Source: Aliicoccus persicus_A
Lineage (GTDB): Bacteria > Bacillota > Bacilli > Staphylococcales > Salinicoccaceae
DNA: 20,159 nt
Assembly (NCBI GenBank): GCA_020741755.1
Contig: DYYI01000110.1
Location: forward strand, 1 to 20,159
Direction of reading: 5' to 3'
In this document: in pieces, positions 1-7,669 of the stretch
Layout of the letters: every line of letters begins with the position of its first letter
Position numbering within the stretch: position 1 is the first letter of the stretch
The notes under the pieces: model-generated
What the model was told of the DNA's origin: nothing
The model's input: the letters and a program-made list of their open reading frames with translations, nothing else
Database searches by the model: none
Position numbers and translations under genes: made by a program

Positions 1-1
1 G

Positions 2-205
2 TGGATTGATCATTTGTTTAGGCAAGTCGACTTGCCACGGATCGGACTGACAACATGGTCCGGTAATGCGCGCATGATGCGTGTGGCGGAGAAACTGGGC
101 ATGACGATGGAAGCTCGAGTGAGAAAAGTTCGCTATTATGATGGTGAATACTATGATTCTATTCGAATGGGTGTGCTCCGAGAGGAATGGGAGCCGGTTG
201 AGTGA
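2..205 (+). CDS. GNAT N-acetyltransferase, RimJ/RimL type (3' fragment)
   Basis: Only the last 67 codons are present; the reading frame is open to the left edge, so the true start lies outside the window. The fragment carries the typical C-terminal half of RimJ/RimL-like acetyltransferases: an N-A-R-M-M-R-V-A-E-K-L-G-M helix that follows the acetyl-CoA-binding region, then a YYDG turn and the closing block YYDSIRMGVLREEW, which is very common in Firmicute members. These enzymes move an acetyl group from acetyl-CoA to an amine on a protein N-terminus or small molecule. The substrate cannot be read from this piece. The gene ends in TGA and runs toward the oppositely oriented CoA-disulfide reductase gene; a repeat array fills the space between them. 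The family call is firm and the exact role unknown. Confidence 0.85.
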   Translation, partial: WIDHLFRQVDLPRIGLTTWSGNARMMRVAEKLGMTMEARVRKVRYYDGEYYDSIRMGVLREEWEPVE

Positions 206-219
206 CAACGAGAGGAGTT

Positions 220-443
220 CATTGGCGCGTAGATTAGGTTGCGTGTCAGTGAGCGAGTCTCATTGGAACGTAAATCAATCTGCGTGTCTGTGAGCAAGTC
301 TCATTGACACGTAAATCCATTTGCGCGTCAGTGAGCGAGTCTCATTGGAACGTAAATCCATTTGCGCGTCAGTGAACGAGTCTCATTGGAACGCAAATCA
401 ATCTGCGCGTCAGTGAGCAACTCTCATTGAAACGAAACTCAAC
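220..443. repeat. Tandem array of 41-bp dyad repeats (array 1)
   Basis: Five units of exactly 41 bp begin at 220, 261, 302, 343 and 384, and a sixth broken unit begins at 425. Each starts with CATTGRMACG and ends with a GTGAGCGAGTCT-like block. Between units a short dyad can form: CAGTGAG, a 5-nt loop CGAGT, then CTCATTG, using one G-T pair. Outer bases (TGCGCGT against GAACGTA) extend it only weakly. The array occupies the gap between two convergent genes and runs into the terminator of the minus-strand operon. No reading frame looks real here. It resembles no insertion sequence or CRISPR, because the whole unit is conserved with no unique spacers. Confidence 0.85.
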
Positions 444-467
444 AAAAAAGACACCCATCAGGGTGTC
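443..467 (-). terminator. Rho-independent terminator of the HAD-degV-cdr operon
   Basis: Read on the minus strand, a perfect 7-bp stem GACACCC / GGGTGTC with a TGAT loop is followed by a run of T. It lies 33 bp past the stop codon of the CoA-disulfide reductase gene. Confidence 0.85.
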
Positions 468-500
468 CAATCCAATTCGTTCCAATCCTCAAAACATTAT

Positions 501-1883
501 TCATCGCTTACCAAGCGCTTTATACCCAATCATATTCACGACGCTTTTCGGGCTAGAGAATGATGGGGCATATGCGGGTTCTAAGTCGATTAGATCATAT
601 ACTGTGCCACCATACTTCATCACAGCGGCAAATGTATCGATCAACTTATCGACTTTATCTTCACCCATTGAAGCGACGCGCAAGATTTTTCCAGAAGATT
701 TTTCATAGTACACTTTCACATGTATCTTACGACTCTCTGGCATATAGCCCGCCATATTGCGTTGGCTGTGTTCAATGATTTCGACATCCTGATCCAAATC
801 ATCCATCAACTTGTAACTCACCCCAACGCTACCGATATGGAAATCGAACACGCGTATAATCTGTGCACCGAGCAGTCCTTTAACGGGTGCCGCATCTCGA
901 CCATCTGCAATCGCAAGACGACCGGGGTCATTCTCTACAATACCACCGCCATCGATGATCTGTGCGATCAAGTATGCCATGCGATGTGCGGGTCCAGCGA
1001 GGGCAACATTGACTGACTCATCCACATTTAAGTAGCGTGTCTTCACGGCATCGCCAAGTGCAAATACATTTTCAATATTTGTTTGACACCACTCATTAAT
1101 TGGAATATGTCCACTCTCTGTTAATTCAATATTTGTATCTGATAAAAATCCAGTAGACGGAGATATACCAACCCCCGTAAATATCATATCCACATCGAGT
1201 GAATCTCCCGTTGTTAACGTGACGGATTCACCTTCAACTTTTTCTATTTCTGCATCAAGATAAACATCTACGCCGCGCTCTTTTAAGTGGATAAGTAACT
1301 CGTCAGCAAAGTCTTTTTCAATGACTGAATATATATGATTGCTTCTGTGTACAAGGGATACCTTCAATCTGCGTAAAACTAAAGATTCCAACACTTCTAA
1401 ACTGACAAACCCTGTGCCGACAACAAGCACATGACCGACATCGTCAAGCTTTAAACTGTGCATGATGTCATCTAAGTCTTCGAGTTTATGGAGATTGTGA
1501 ACATTATTGGCACCTTCAAGTACCGGTAATTGATTCGGTTCTGCACCTGGTGATACTACAAGATAATCATAAAAGTCTTCCATCACTGTGTTTGTCTGTA
1601 AGTTCTTAACAATTACTTTATTGTGTTTCGTATCAATATCAATAACCTCATGGTATGTTTTGACATCGATAGATTTTTCGATAAATTTTTCTTTCGTATA
1701 CGCAATCAGATGATCACGAGACTTTACTTCACCACTGATTAAATAGGGCAATCCACAGTTTGCAAAACTGACATCGCGGTGTTTATCGTAAATTGTAATT
1801 TCAACATCTGGATTGATACGTCTGAGTTGTGCTGCTGTCGTTGCGCCGCCAGCGACGCCACCAATAATAACGACTTTTTGCAT
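501..1883 (-). CDS. cdr: CoA-disulfide reductase
   Basis: Predicted 460-aa cytosolic flavoprotein that uses NAD(P)H to reduce CoA disulfide to CoA thiol, part of low-molecular-weight thiol redox balance in staphylococci and relatives. Visible: an N-terminal FAD-binding fold with GGVAGG at residues 8-13; the single active-site cysteine in SFANCGLPY at Cys43; a second nucleotide-binding loop VVGTGFVSLE; the ALGDA flavin motif; and a C-terminal dimerisation domain ending with AYAP and NMIGYKA. The ATG at 1883 is preferred over a GTG three codons upstream because it has AGGG at suitable distance and puts the cysteine at position 43, as in the S. aureus enzyme. Between residues about 320 and 345 the protein seems to carry extra sequence compared with S. 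aureus Cdr (438 aa). It is the last gene of a three-gene operon, 19 bp after degV. Confidence 0.92.
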   Translation of the reverse strand: MQKVVIIGGVAGGATTAAQLRRINPDVEITIYDKHRDVSFANCGLPYLISGEVKSRDHLIAYTKEKFIEKSIDVKTYHEVIDIDTKHNKVIVKNLQTNTVMEDFYDYLVVSPGAEPNQLPVLEGANNVHNLHKLEDLDDIMHSLKLDDVGHVLVVGTGFVSLEVLESLVLRRLKVSLVHRSNHIYSVIEKDFADELLIHLKERGVDVYLDAEIEKVEGESVTLTTGDSLDVDMIFTGVGISPSTGFLSDTNIELTESGHIPINEWCQTNIENVFALGDAVKTRYLNVDESVNVALAGPAHRMAYLIAQIIDGGGIVENDPGRLAIADGRDAAPVKGLLGAQIIRVFDFHIGSVGVSYKLMDDLDQDVEIIEHSQRNMAGYMPESRKIHVKVYYEKSSGKILRVASMGEDKVDKLIDTFAAVMKYGGTVYDLIDLEPAYAPSFSSPKSVVNMIGYKALGKR

Positions 1884-1902
1884 TTTTCTCACACCCTAAT
1901 TG

Positions 1903-2739
1903 TTATTGCTTATAGTAAAATAATGCGACTGTTCCGTTACCAGTATGACTTGCAATCGTCGGCCCGATCAGTTCAATTTGTACTTCATCAATATTTGTTT
2001 CGGCAAGTAGTAACTCTTTTAATTTCTCAGCCGTGTCTAATGCATTTGCATGCGCAATATATGCCTTTTCACTCGCGCCTTCATCCTTGACCTTATCAAT
2101 CATACTCTTTAGTACTTTTTTCTCACCACGGTGTTTTTCAATCGGTACGAGTTTACCTTCTTCCACATTGAGTAGTGGGCGAATGTTTAGAAGTCCACCT
2201 AAAAATGCTGATCCTTTAGATAAACGACCACCTTTTGCCAAGTAGTCAAGATCAGAAACAGTGAACAAGTGTCTGATTTTAGTGAGCATTTCTTTTGTTG
2301 CAGATACAACCGTATCAAACGATTCACCTGCATTCACTAAATCACTTGCGCGTTCAACAGTATAACCGAGCCCGTAACTTGCACTCAACGAATCAAGGAT
2401 TTCGATTTTTGCATCTGGAAAGTCTTCAAGCACAACGTCTCGAGCGATAACAGAGCTTTGGTACGTACCAGATAAACCACTCGAGAACGCAATGTATAAA
2501 ATTTCGTTATCTCGTTCTAACAGTTCACGGAACAAGCTTTCAAATTCATCTGGATTGACTTGAGATGTTAGCGGACGATGGCCCTCAGTAATTTTCTGTA
2601 ACACTTCTTCACTCGTAATATCGATTTGATCCGTGTACTCGACATCATCGATTGTGATTGATAACCTTACTACTTCAATATTGCGCTTCTTCAAATCTTC
2701 ACTTTTTATATCTGAACAACTATCTGCTACTAAAATCAT
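1903..2739 (-). CDS. DegV family fatty-acid-binding protein (FakB-like)
   Basis: A 278-aa DegV protein. Family members bind one fatty acid in a buried pocket and, where studied, present it to the kinase FakA for phosphorylation so that outside fatty acids can enter phospholipid synthesis. Recognisable blocks: VADSCSDI near the N-terminus (usually DSTSD), TSQVNP around residue 60, the SSGLSGTYQS loop that contacts the fatty-acid carboxylate, and SDLDYLAKGGRLSKGSAFLG in the C-terminal helical domain. The ATG at 2739 has a strong AAGGAGG site that overlaps the stop codon of the HAD gene before it, so the two are probably translationally linked. No fakA gene is in the window. The family is certain; whether it serves FakA or another partner is not shown. 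Confidence 0.9.
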   Translation of the reverse strand: MILVADSCSDIKSEDLKKRNIEVVRLSITIDDVEYTDQIDITSEEVLQKITEGHRPLTSQVNPDEFESLFRELLERDNEILYIAFSSGLSGTYQSSVIARDVVLEDFPDAKIEILDSLSASYGLGYTVERASDLVNAGESFDTVVSATKEMLTKIRHLFTVSDLDYLAKGGRLSKGSAFLGGLLNIRPLLNVEEGKLVPIEKHRGEKKVLKSMIDKVKDEGASEKAYIAHANALDTAEKLKELLLAETNIDEVQIELIGPTIASHTGNGTVALFYYKQ

Positions 2740-2751
2740 TGTATTGCCTCC

Positions 2752-3564
2752 TTAAATATTTAAATTAAAGAAATCGATAAGAAAATGTGCAATACCATCT
2801 TCGTTATTCGATTTAGTTACATGATTCGCGATACTTTTTAAATCGTCGATTGCATTGTCCATCGCAACGCCGTGTGCAACATATTCAATCATTTCATTAT
2901 CATTGTCCTCATCACCAAAGGCGATTGTATTCTCTTGTTTAATTCCCAGATATCCGCGTACGTAATCAACACCGACAGCTTTATTGATACCTTTCTTAAC
3001 AATCTCTATGACAGGGTATGGTGCACCCCAGCGACGGTGTTCGATTAAATCGGCAAATAAATCATCCAAGTTTTGTCGAATGGAAGGTATATGTTCATCC
3101 TTTGCTTGAATTAATATACTTGTCGGACCTTCTGCTAACGTCTCGTTCAACTCACCAACACGTATTTCTGGCCGACCGGTTTTAAACATATCAAGGATGA
3201 CTTCATCGTGATAATGCACATAAACTCTATCTTTGATTTCAGCAAGTATATTTTGGATCTTTAAATCGGGCACACGTTCAGATATTTTATGGACGACGTC
3301 TAAATCGAGTGTTTCGTGTACGACATCAAATGATCGATCTGAAGGGTGGTGTACAAATGCACCGTTAAAATTAACAATTGGTGTATCCATACTTAATTCT
3401 CTATAATAATCTTCACTCGCACGATATGGACGACCAGTGGAAATGATTAATTTGTGTCCTTGTGCTTTTAATTGAAGTAACACCTGTTTAGTGAGTGGTG
3501 TAATTTCTTTATCATCATTGAGTAAAGTGCCATCTAAATCTAGGCAAATTAAATGTGGCTCCAT
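2752..3564 (-). CDS. Cof-type HAD-IIB family phosphatase
   Basis: A 270-aa haloacid-dehalogenase-superfamily hydrolase of the Cof (IIB cap) type. Motif I is DLDGTLL with the nucleophile and acid/base aspartates near residues 9 and 11; motif II is the serine/threonine in ISTGRP; the motif III lysine is in KKGINKAVG; motif IV is FGDEDNDNEM, which holds Mg2+. The stretch between motifs II and III is the alpha/beta cap that sets specificity. Such enzymes dephosphorylate sugar phosphates, flavin mononucleotide or other small phosphorylated metabolites; the substrate cannot be read here. ATG at 3564 is supported by AAAGGAG seven bases upstream. First gene of the operon with degV (12-bp gap) and cdr, and divergent from the SufT-like gene. 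Confidence 0.9.
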   Translation of the reverse strand: MEPHLICLDLDGTLLNDDKEITPLTKQVLLQLKAQGHKLIISTGRPYRASEDYYRELSMDTPIVNFNGAFVHHPSDRSFDVVHETLDLDVVHKISERVPDLKIQNILAEIKDRVYVHYHDEVILDMFKTGRPEIRVGELNETLAEGPTSILIQAKDEHIPSIRQNLDDLFADLIEHRRWGAPYPVIEIVKKGINKAVGVDYVRGYLGIKQENTIAFGDEDNDNEMIEYVAHGVAMDNAIDDLKSIANHVTKSNNEDGIAHFLIDFFNLNI

Positions 3565-3593
3565 CTACGTACTCCTTTAAAAACATGTTTGTT

Positions 3594-3621
3594 TTATCAT
3601 ATCATTAAATTTTGTTATACT
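3594..3621 (+). promoter_or_regulatory. SigA-type extended -10 promoter for the sufT-like gene
   Basis: TGT followed by TATACT (3616-3621) forms an extended -10. A weak -35, TTATCA, lies 16 bp upstream at 3594-3599. The gene starts 37 bp after the -10, with AAGGAG before the ATG. Confidence 0.55.
3596..3601 (-). promoter_or_regulatory. Possible -10 element for the HAD-degV-cdr operon
   Basis: On the minus strand TATGAT lies about 30 bp before the HAD start codon. The matching -35 (TTTAGT) is poor, so this is a weak call based mainly on position in the divergent intergenic space. Confidence 0.3.
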
Positions 3622-3657
3622 AAATATCAAATACATGAATTGTAAGGAGATGTTACG

Positions 3658-3966
3658 ATGGATAAGGCTATGGAAGAGAGCATGATGGGTGCACTTGAGA
3701 ACGTTATTGACCCTGAATTAGGTATAGATATCGTCAATCTTGGATTGGTTTATGGCGTACATTTAGATGACGAAGGACGCGCGGGTGTCGAAATGACTTT
3801 AACTTCTATGGGTTGCCCGATGGGACCTCAAATCGTTTCAGGCGTAGAGCAAGCACTTGCTGAGTTGCCAGAAGTAAAAGATACGACAGTAAATATCGTT
3901 TGGAACCCACCTTGGGACAAAGATAAGATGAGTCGTTACGCTAAAATTGCATTGGGTGTCAGCTAA
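3658..3966 (+). CDS. sufT: MIP18/DUF59 family Fe-S assembly factor (SufT-like)
   Basis: A 102-aa single-domain MIP18 (DUF59, PaaD-like) protein. Visible family marks are the VIDPELGIDIVNLGLVY strand-helix near residue 16, the TLTSMGCPMG loop with its conserved cysteine (about residue 53), and the closing WNPPWDKDKMS motif. In S. aureus the single-domain protein SufT helps mature Fe-S proteins, mainly when demand for clusters is high. The ATG at 3658 has an AAGGAG site. It is monocistronic, divergent from the HAD gene and convergent with uppP. A cdr / HAD / sufT / clpB neighbourhood is also known in S. aureus, which supports an orthologue. The family assignment is firm and the gene name is by synteny and similarity. 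Confidence 0.85.
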   Translation: MDKAMEESMMGALENVIDPELGIDIVNLGLVYGVHLDDEGRAGVEMTLTSMGCPMGPQIVSGVEQALAELPEVKDTTVNIVWNPPWDKDKMSRYAKIALGVS

Positions 3967-3976
3967 ATATACAGAT

Positions 3977-4016
3977 AAAGGCCAGCAGGAATTAATTTTC
4001 CTGTTGGCCTTTTGTT
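3977..4016. terminator. Bidirectional terminator between sufT and uppP
   Basis: Stem AAAGGCCAGCAGGAA / TTCCTGTTGGCCTTT with a short AT loop and one G-T pair. It is flanked by T runs on both strands (TTTTG on plus, TTTAT on minus), so it can end both convergent genes. It abuts the uppP stop codon. Confidence 0.88.
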
Positions 4017-4838
4017 TTAAGCAAATACACCATATAAAATTGAGAACGTTCCGAGTGCGAAACAGTAGTAACTAAAGATTACTAAGTTTCCACTTTGCAT
4101 TATACCTTGCAATAACTTCACACCGAAGTATGTCGCAAATATACATACGATGAAGCTTGCTAAATACCCGAGGCCATACGTCGACATGTTCGGATCTGAA
4201 AAAATATCCCCAATTGAAATAAGTGCAGTACCGAGTGATACAGGGATATAGAGCAAGAATACGAATCTCAGTGCGTCTTTTTGATTTAATCCGACACCAA
4301 TCGCACCGACTAACGTTGCACCACTGCGTGAGATTCCGGGCACAAGTGCAATACATTGTGCAAGACCGACAATGATTGCATCTTTTAACTTCAGCTGACC
4401 ATCGCGTTTTTTTCCACGCTGATTTTTGATGATCCATAATGCAACACCTGTAAGTAATAACATTAGCCCGACGAATAATACTGAGACATGATCCCCGATC
4501 ACATCTTTTAATAACAAGCCGAGTACGCCAACAGGTATTGTTGCGATGATGAGTAGAATCGTATATCTCATGTCTGTTGTCGCTTTATCGTCTCGGGCGC
4601 CTTTAAATATGTAACGCATCACGTTCATGAATATATCGATGATGTCCTTGCGGTACACGAAGATGATCGCGATGAGTGAAGCGGTATTTAAAAATATTTC
4701 AAACGATAAACCACTCGCCTCAATGCCGAATAGTTCTCGAGCGATCACGAGGTGTCCGCTCGAAGAAACGGGTATAGGTTCAGTGACCCCTTGTAAGATG
4801 CCTAAAAATATATAAGTAATAAATTCTGTTGTCGTCAT
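4017..4838 (-). CDS. uppP: Undecaprenyl-diphosphatase (BacA/UppP family)
   Basis: A 273-aa very hydrophobic integral membrane protein with about eight predicted membrane segments. It removes a phosphate from undecaprenyl diphosphate so that the lipid carrier can be reused for peptidoglycan and teichoic-acid synthesis; overexpression in this family gives bacitracin resistance. The two family signatures are present: LQGVTEPIPVSSSGHL near residue 18 with the conserved glutamate, and PGISRSGATL in the second half with the catalytic arginine and serine. The start at 4838 is chosen because GGAGGC lies directly before that ATG. A longer frame reaching 4964 would put a 42-residue extension across the clpB promoter and lacks a ribosome site. 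The second motif has the form seen in Bacillus-type UppP. Confidence 0.93.
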   Translation of the reverse strand: MTTTEFITYIFLGILQGVTEPIPVSSSGHLVIARELFGIEASGLSFEIFLNTASLIAIIFVYRKDIIDIFMNVMRYIFKGARDDKATTDMRYTILLIIATIPVGVLGLLLKDVIGDHVSVLFVGLMLLLTGVALWIIKNQRGKKRDGQLKLKDAIIVGLAQCIALVPGISRSGATLVGAIGVGLNQKDALRFVFLLYIPVSLGTALISIGDIFSDPNMSTYGLGYLASFIVCIFATYFGVKLLQGIMQSGNLVIFSYYCFALGTFSILYGVFA

Positions 4839-4864
4839 AATTGCCTCCAAAAATAGTCTAACTA

Positions 4865-4894
4865 AGTATAGAATATTTGATTTGAAATTGCGAA
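4865..4894 (-). promoter_or_regulatory. Candidate uppP promoter
   Basis: Minus strand: TTCGCA, 18-bp spacer, TATACT. The -10 is good and the -35 modest (4 of 6). It lies 27 bp before the uppP start and next to the divergent clpB promoter. Confidence 0.4.
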
Positions 4895-4912
4895 TAATAA
4901 TATGTAAATCTC

Positions 4913-4940
4913 TTGTAAAAATGTGAAAAAAGCGTATAAT
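4913..4940 (+). promoter_or_regulatory. SigA-type clpB promoter
   Basis: TTGTAA at 4913-4918, a 16-bp spacer and a perfect TATAAT at 4935-4940. Transcription would begin near 4947, about 50 bp before clpB and inside or next to the CtsR operator. Confidence 0.8.
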
Positions 4941-4948
4941 TAAGTTAT

Positions 4949-4965
4949 GGTCAAAAAAGGTCAAA
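4949..4965 (+). promoter_or_regulatory. CtsR operator
   Basis: GGTCAAA-AAA-GGTCAAA is an exact match to the direct heptad repeat with 3-nt spacing bound by the heat-shock repressor CtsR in Firmicutes. It starts 8 bp after the -10 and covers the expected transcription start, a position that would block initiation until CtsR is released at high temperature. Confidence 0.95.
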
Positions 4966-4996
4966 CTCTACAAACTCAAAAGAATGAGGTGTACGT

Positions 4997-7588
4997 ATGG
5001 ATATTAACAAAATGACCTACACGATGCAATCCGTCATAGAACAGGCACAGCAAATTTCAGTAGACCGGCAATTACAATCCATTGAAGGTGAAGCACTAGT
5101 ATCCGCATTACTCAATGTGAGTGATAGTATGTCTAGAGATATTTTAGAACGTGCCAATATCGATGTAAACAAAATGAATGAAGAACTGGATGAAAAACTG
5201 AGTAAGTACAACGTCGTAAAAGGTGACAACATACAGTATGGCCAGTATATGTCATCCAATTTTTCTAAGATTTATGACCGTGCGTTAAAGATTATGGAAG
5301 AGATGGGTGATGATTTTATCTCCCAAGAGCATGCACTGCTCGCTAGCATTGAAATCGATGCCACACTAAAAGAATTTACAGAAGGTAAAGTACATGTTAT
5401 TGAGGCCATCATAAAAAAAGTAAGAGGGGGTAATCATGTGACAACACAAAACCCAGAAGTACAATATGAAGTGTTAGAAAAGTATGGACGCGACCTCGTT
5501 CAAGAAGTACGACAAGGTAATTTGGACCCAGTCATCGGACGTGATGAAGAAGTCCGCAACACGATTCGTATACTGAGCCGTAAGCGTAAAAATAACCCGG
5601 TATTGATCGGTGAACCCGGTGTGGGTAAAACGGCAATCGTTGAAGGATTAGCACAGCGCATCGTACGTAAAGATGTACCAGATTCGCTGCTCGATAAGAC
5701 AATCTTTGAACTCGATTTATCCGCACTTGTTGCTGGTGCAAAATACCGTGGTGAATTTGAAGAACGATTGAAAGCCGTATTAAAAGAAATTAAAGAATCA
5801 GATGGGCGTATCATTCTTTTTATCGATGAAATTCATATGCTCGTCGGTGCTGGGAAAACAGAAGGTGCGATGGACGCAGGTAACATGTTAAAACCGATGC
5901 TCGCGCGAGGGGAGTTACATTGCATTGGTGCAACGACATTAAATGAATATCGTGAATATATCGAGAAAGACTCAGCTTTAGAACGACGTTTCCAAAAAGT
6001 TGTTGTTCCAGAGCCAAATATTGAAGATACGATTTCGATTTTACGTGGATTGAAAGAGCGCTACGAAGTGCACCACGGTGTGCGGATTACAGACCGTGCT
6101 CTCGTGGCAGCAGCAGAACTTTCAGACCGCTACATTACAGATCGATTTTTACCAGACAAAGCGATTGATTTAATGGACCAAGCGAGTGCGACGATCCGTA
6201 CGGAGATGGGTTCGAATCCGACACAGCTCGACCAGTTGAATCGCCGAGTCATGCAATTGGAAATTGAAGAAGCTGCGTTAAAAGGGGAGTCCGATTCCGT
6301 TTCGCGCATGCGACTCGAAGAATTACAAAAAGAACTTGCGGATGTCAAAGAAGAGCAAGCGACGATTCAACAAAAATTTGATCATGAGAGAGAACAGATA
6401 CAACTAATCAATGAAAAGCGTGAATCACTCGATAAAGCCCGTCAAGAACTTGAAGATGCTGAAAACAATTATGAACTTGAACGTGCAGCAGAGTTGCGAC
6501 ACGGAAAAATTCCTGCGATGGAGAAAGAACTCGAGGATGCGATGTCTGAAATTCAAGATGCTGACGGCAACGAATCGCGTTTAATTCGTGAAGTCGTAAC
6601 CGAAGATGAAATCGGCTATATCGTGTCGCAATGGACAGGTATTCCTGTTTCTAAGCTGATTGAGACAGAAAAAGACAAGTTGTTGAAGCTCGATGAAATA
6701 TTGCATGAGCGTGTTGTCGGTCAAGATGAGCCTGTCGATTTAGTCGCGAATGCAATTATTAGAGCACGTGCCGGCATTAAAGATCCAGAGCGACCAATCG
6801 GTAGCTTCCTATTCTTAGGTCCGACAGGTGTCGGTAAAACAGAGCTTGCGAAAGCACTCGCTTCAACGATGTTTGATAGTGAAAAGCACATGATCCGAAT
6901 CGACATGAGTGAATACATGGAAAAACATGCCGTATCTCGATTGATCGGAGCGCCACCAGGATACGTCGGTCACGAAGAGGGCGGTCAGCTTACAGAAGCG
7001 GTACGTCGCCAACCATACTCAGTCATCTTGATGGATGAGGTGGAGAAAGCACATGGCGATGTATTTAATATACTATTGCAAATGCTAGATGAAGGACGAC
7101 TGACAGATTCAAAAGGTCGCACAGTCGACTTTAGAAACACGATTATCATCATGACATCAAACATCGGTTCACCAATATTACTCGATAACGTGTCAGAAGA
7201 GGGTACGATTGATGACGAAACAAAAGAGATGGTCATGAACGAAGTGCATCGATACTTCAAGCCAGAGATCATCAACCGAATCGATGACATCGTTATGTTC
7301 AGTCCTTTATCTCAAGAACATATGACAATGATCGTCGATAAAATAATCGAAGAACTCAATGCGAGACTCGTCGCGCAGCATATGGATGTGACGATTAGCG
7401 ATGCGGTGAAAGCGTGGATCGCAGAAGAAGCATATGAACCACAGTTCGGTGCCCGACCGTTGAAACGCTTTGTGCAGCGCTATATCGAAACACCACTGGC
7501 GAAGAAACTGATTGAAAAAGACATGGCCGAAGGATTACATGTCGACGTCGATTATGTCGATGGCGAGTTGAAGTTTGAGTTTGTTTAG
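4997..7588 (+). CDS. clpB: ATP-dependent disaggregase ClpB
   Basis: A full-length 863-aa Hsp100 chaperone. It works with DnaK to pull proteins out of aggregates by threading them through a hexamer ring. Order of parts: N-terminal Clp-N domain (about 1-150); first AAA+ module with Walker A GEPGVGKT at 205-212 and Walker B ILFIDEIH; a long coiled-coil middle domain rich in E, K and Q (about 410-530), which separates ClpB from shorter Clp ATPases; second AAA+ module with Walker A GPTGVGKT at 608-615 and Walker B ILMDEVEK; and the C-terminal GARPLKRFVQ sensor-2 region. There is no IGF/IGL ClpP-binding loop that would suggest a ClpC. GAGGTG precedes the ATG. Monocistronic, with its own CtsR-controlled promoter and a strong terminator. 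Confidence 0.97.
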   Translation: MDINKMTYTMQSVIEQAQQISVDRQLQSIEGEALVSALLNVSDSMSRDILERANIDVNKMNEELDEKLSKYNVVKGDNIQYGQYMSSNFSKIYDRALKIMEEMGDDFISQEHALLASIEIDATLKEFTEGKVHVIEAIIKKVRGGNHVTTQNPEVQYEVLEKYGRDLVQEVRQGNLDPVIGRDEEVRNTIRILSRKRKNNPVLIGEPGVGKTAIVEGLAQRIVRKDVPDSLLDKTIFELDLSALVAGAKYRGEFEERLKAVLKEIKESDGRIILFIDEIHMLVGAGKTEGAMDAGNMLKPMLARGELHCIGATTLNEYREYIEKDSALERRFQKVVVPEPNIEDTISILRGLKERYEVHHGVRITDRALVAAAELSDRYITDRFLPDKAIDLMDQASATIRTEMGSNPTQLDQLNRRVMQLEIEEAALKGESDSVSRMRLEELQKELADVKEEQATIQQKFDHEREQIQLINEKRESLDKARQELEDAENNYELERAAELRHGKIPAMEKELEDAMSEIQDADGNESRLIREVVTEDEIGYIVSQWTGIPVSKLIETEKDKLLKLDEILHERVVGQDEPVDLVANAIIRARAGIKDPERPIGSFLFLGPTGVGKTELAKALASTMFDSEKHMIRIDMSEYMEKHAVSRLIGAPPGYVGHEEGGQLTEAVRRQPYSVILMDEVEKAHGDVFNILLQMLDEGRLTDSKGRTVDFRNTIIIMTSNIGSPILLDNVSEEGTIDDETKEMVMNEVHRYFKPEIINRIDDIVMFSPLSQEHMTMIVDKIIEELNARLVAQHMDVTISDAVKAWIAEEAYEPQFGARPLKRFVQRYIETPLAKKLIEKDMAEGLHVDVDYVDGELKFEFV

Positions 7589-7619
7589 ATTGATGTGAAT
7601 TGAATAGAATATAGAGAGG

Positions 7620-7664
7620 CCCCTATAATTGAACGTTTGACGTTCTATTATAGGGGTGTTTTTG
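7620..7664 (+). terminator. clpB terminator
   Basis: Long stem CCCCTATAAT-t-GAACG / CGTTC-t-ATTATAGGGG around a 5-nt loop, then TGTTTTTG. It ends just before the first unit of repeat array 2. Confidence 0.9.
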
Positions 7665-7669
7665 TAGCC

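Noticed and set aside
220..443. Staphylococcal STAR element
   Set aside because: The GC-rich STAR core, as I recall it, is not present in any of the three arrays.
4839..4964. 42-residue N-terminal extension of UppP
   Set aside because: It would cover the clpB promoter and CtsR site and lacks a ribosome site; the internal ATG at 4838 has GGAGGC and gives the normal family length.
5017..7290. Several minus-strand open frames inside clpB
   Set aside because: All lie within the clearly coding clpB frame and show no family features or start signals.
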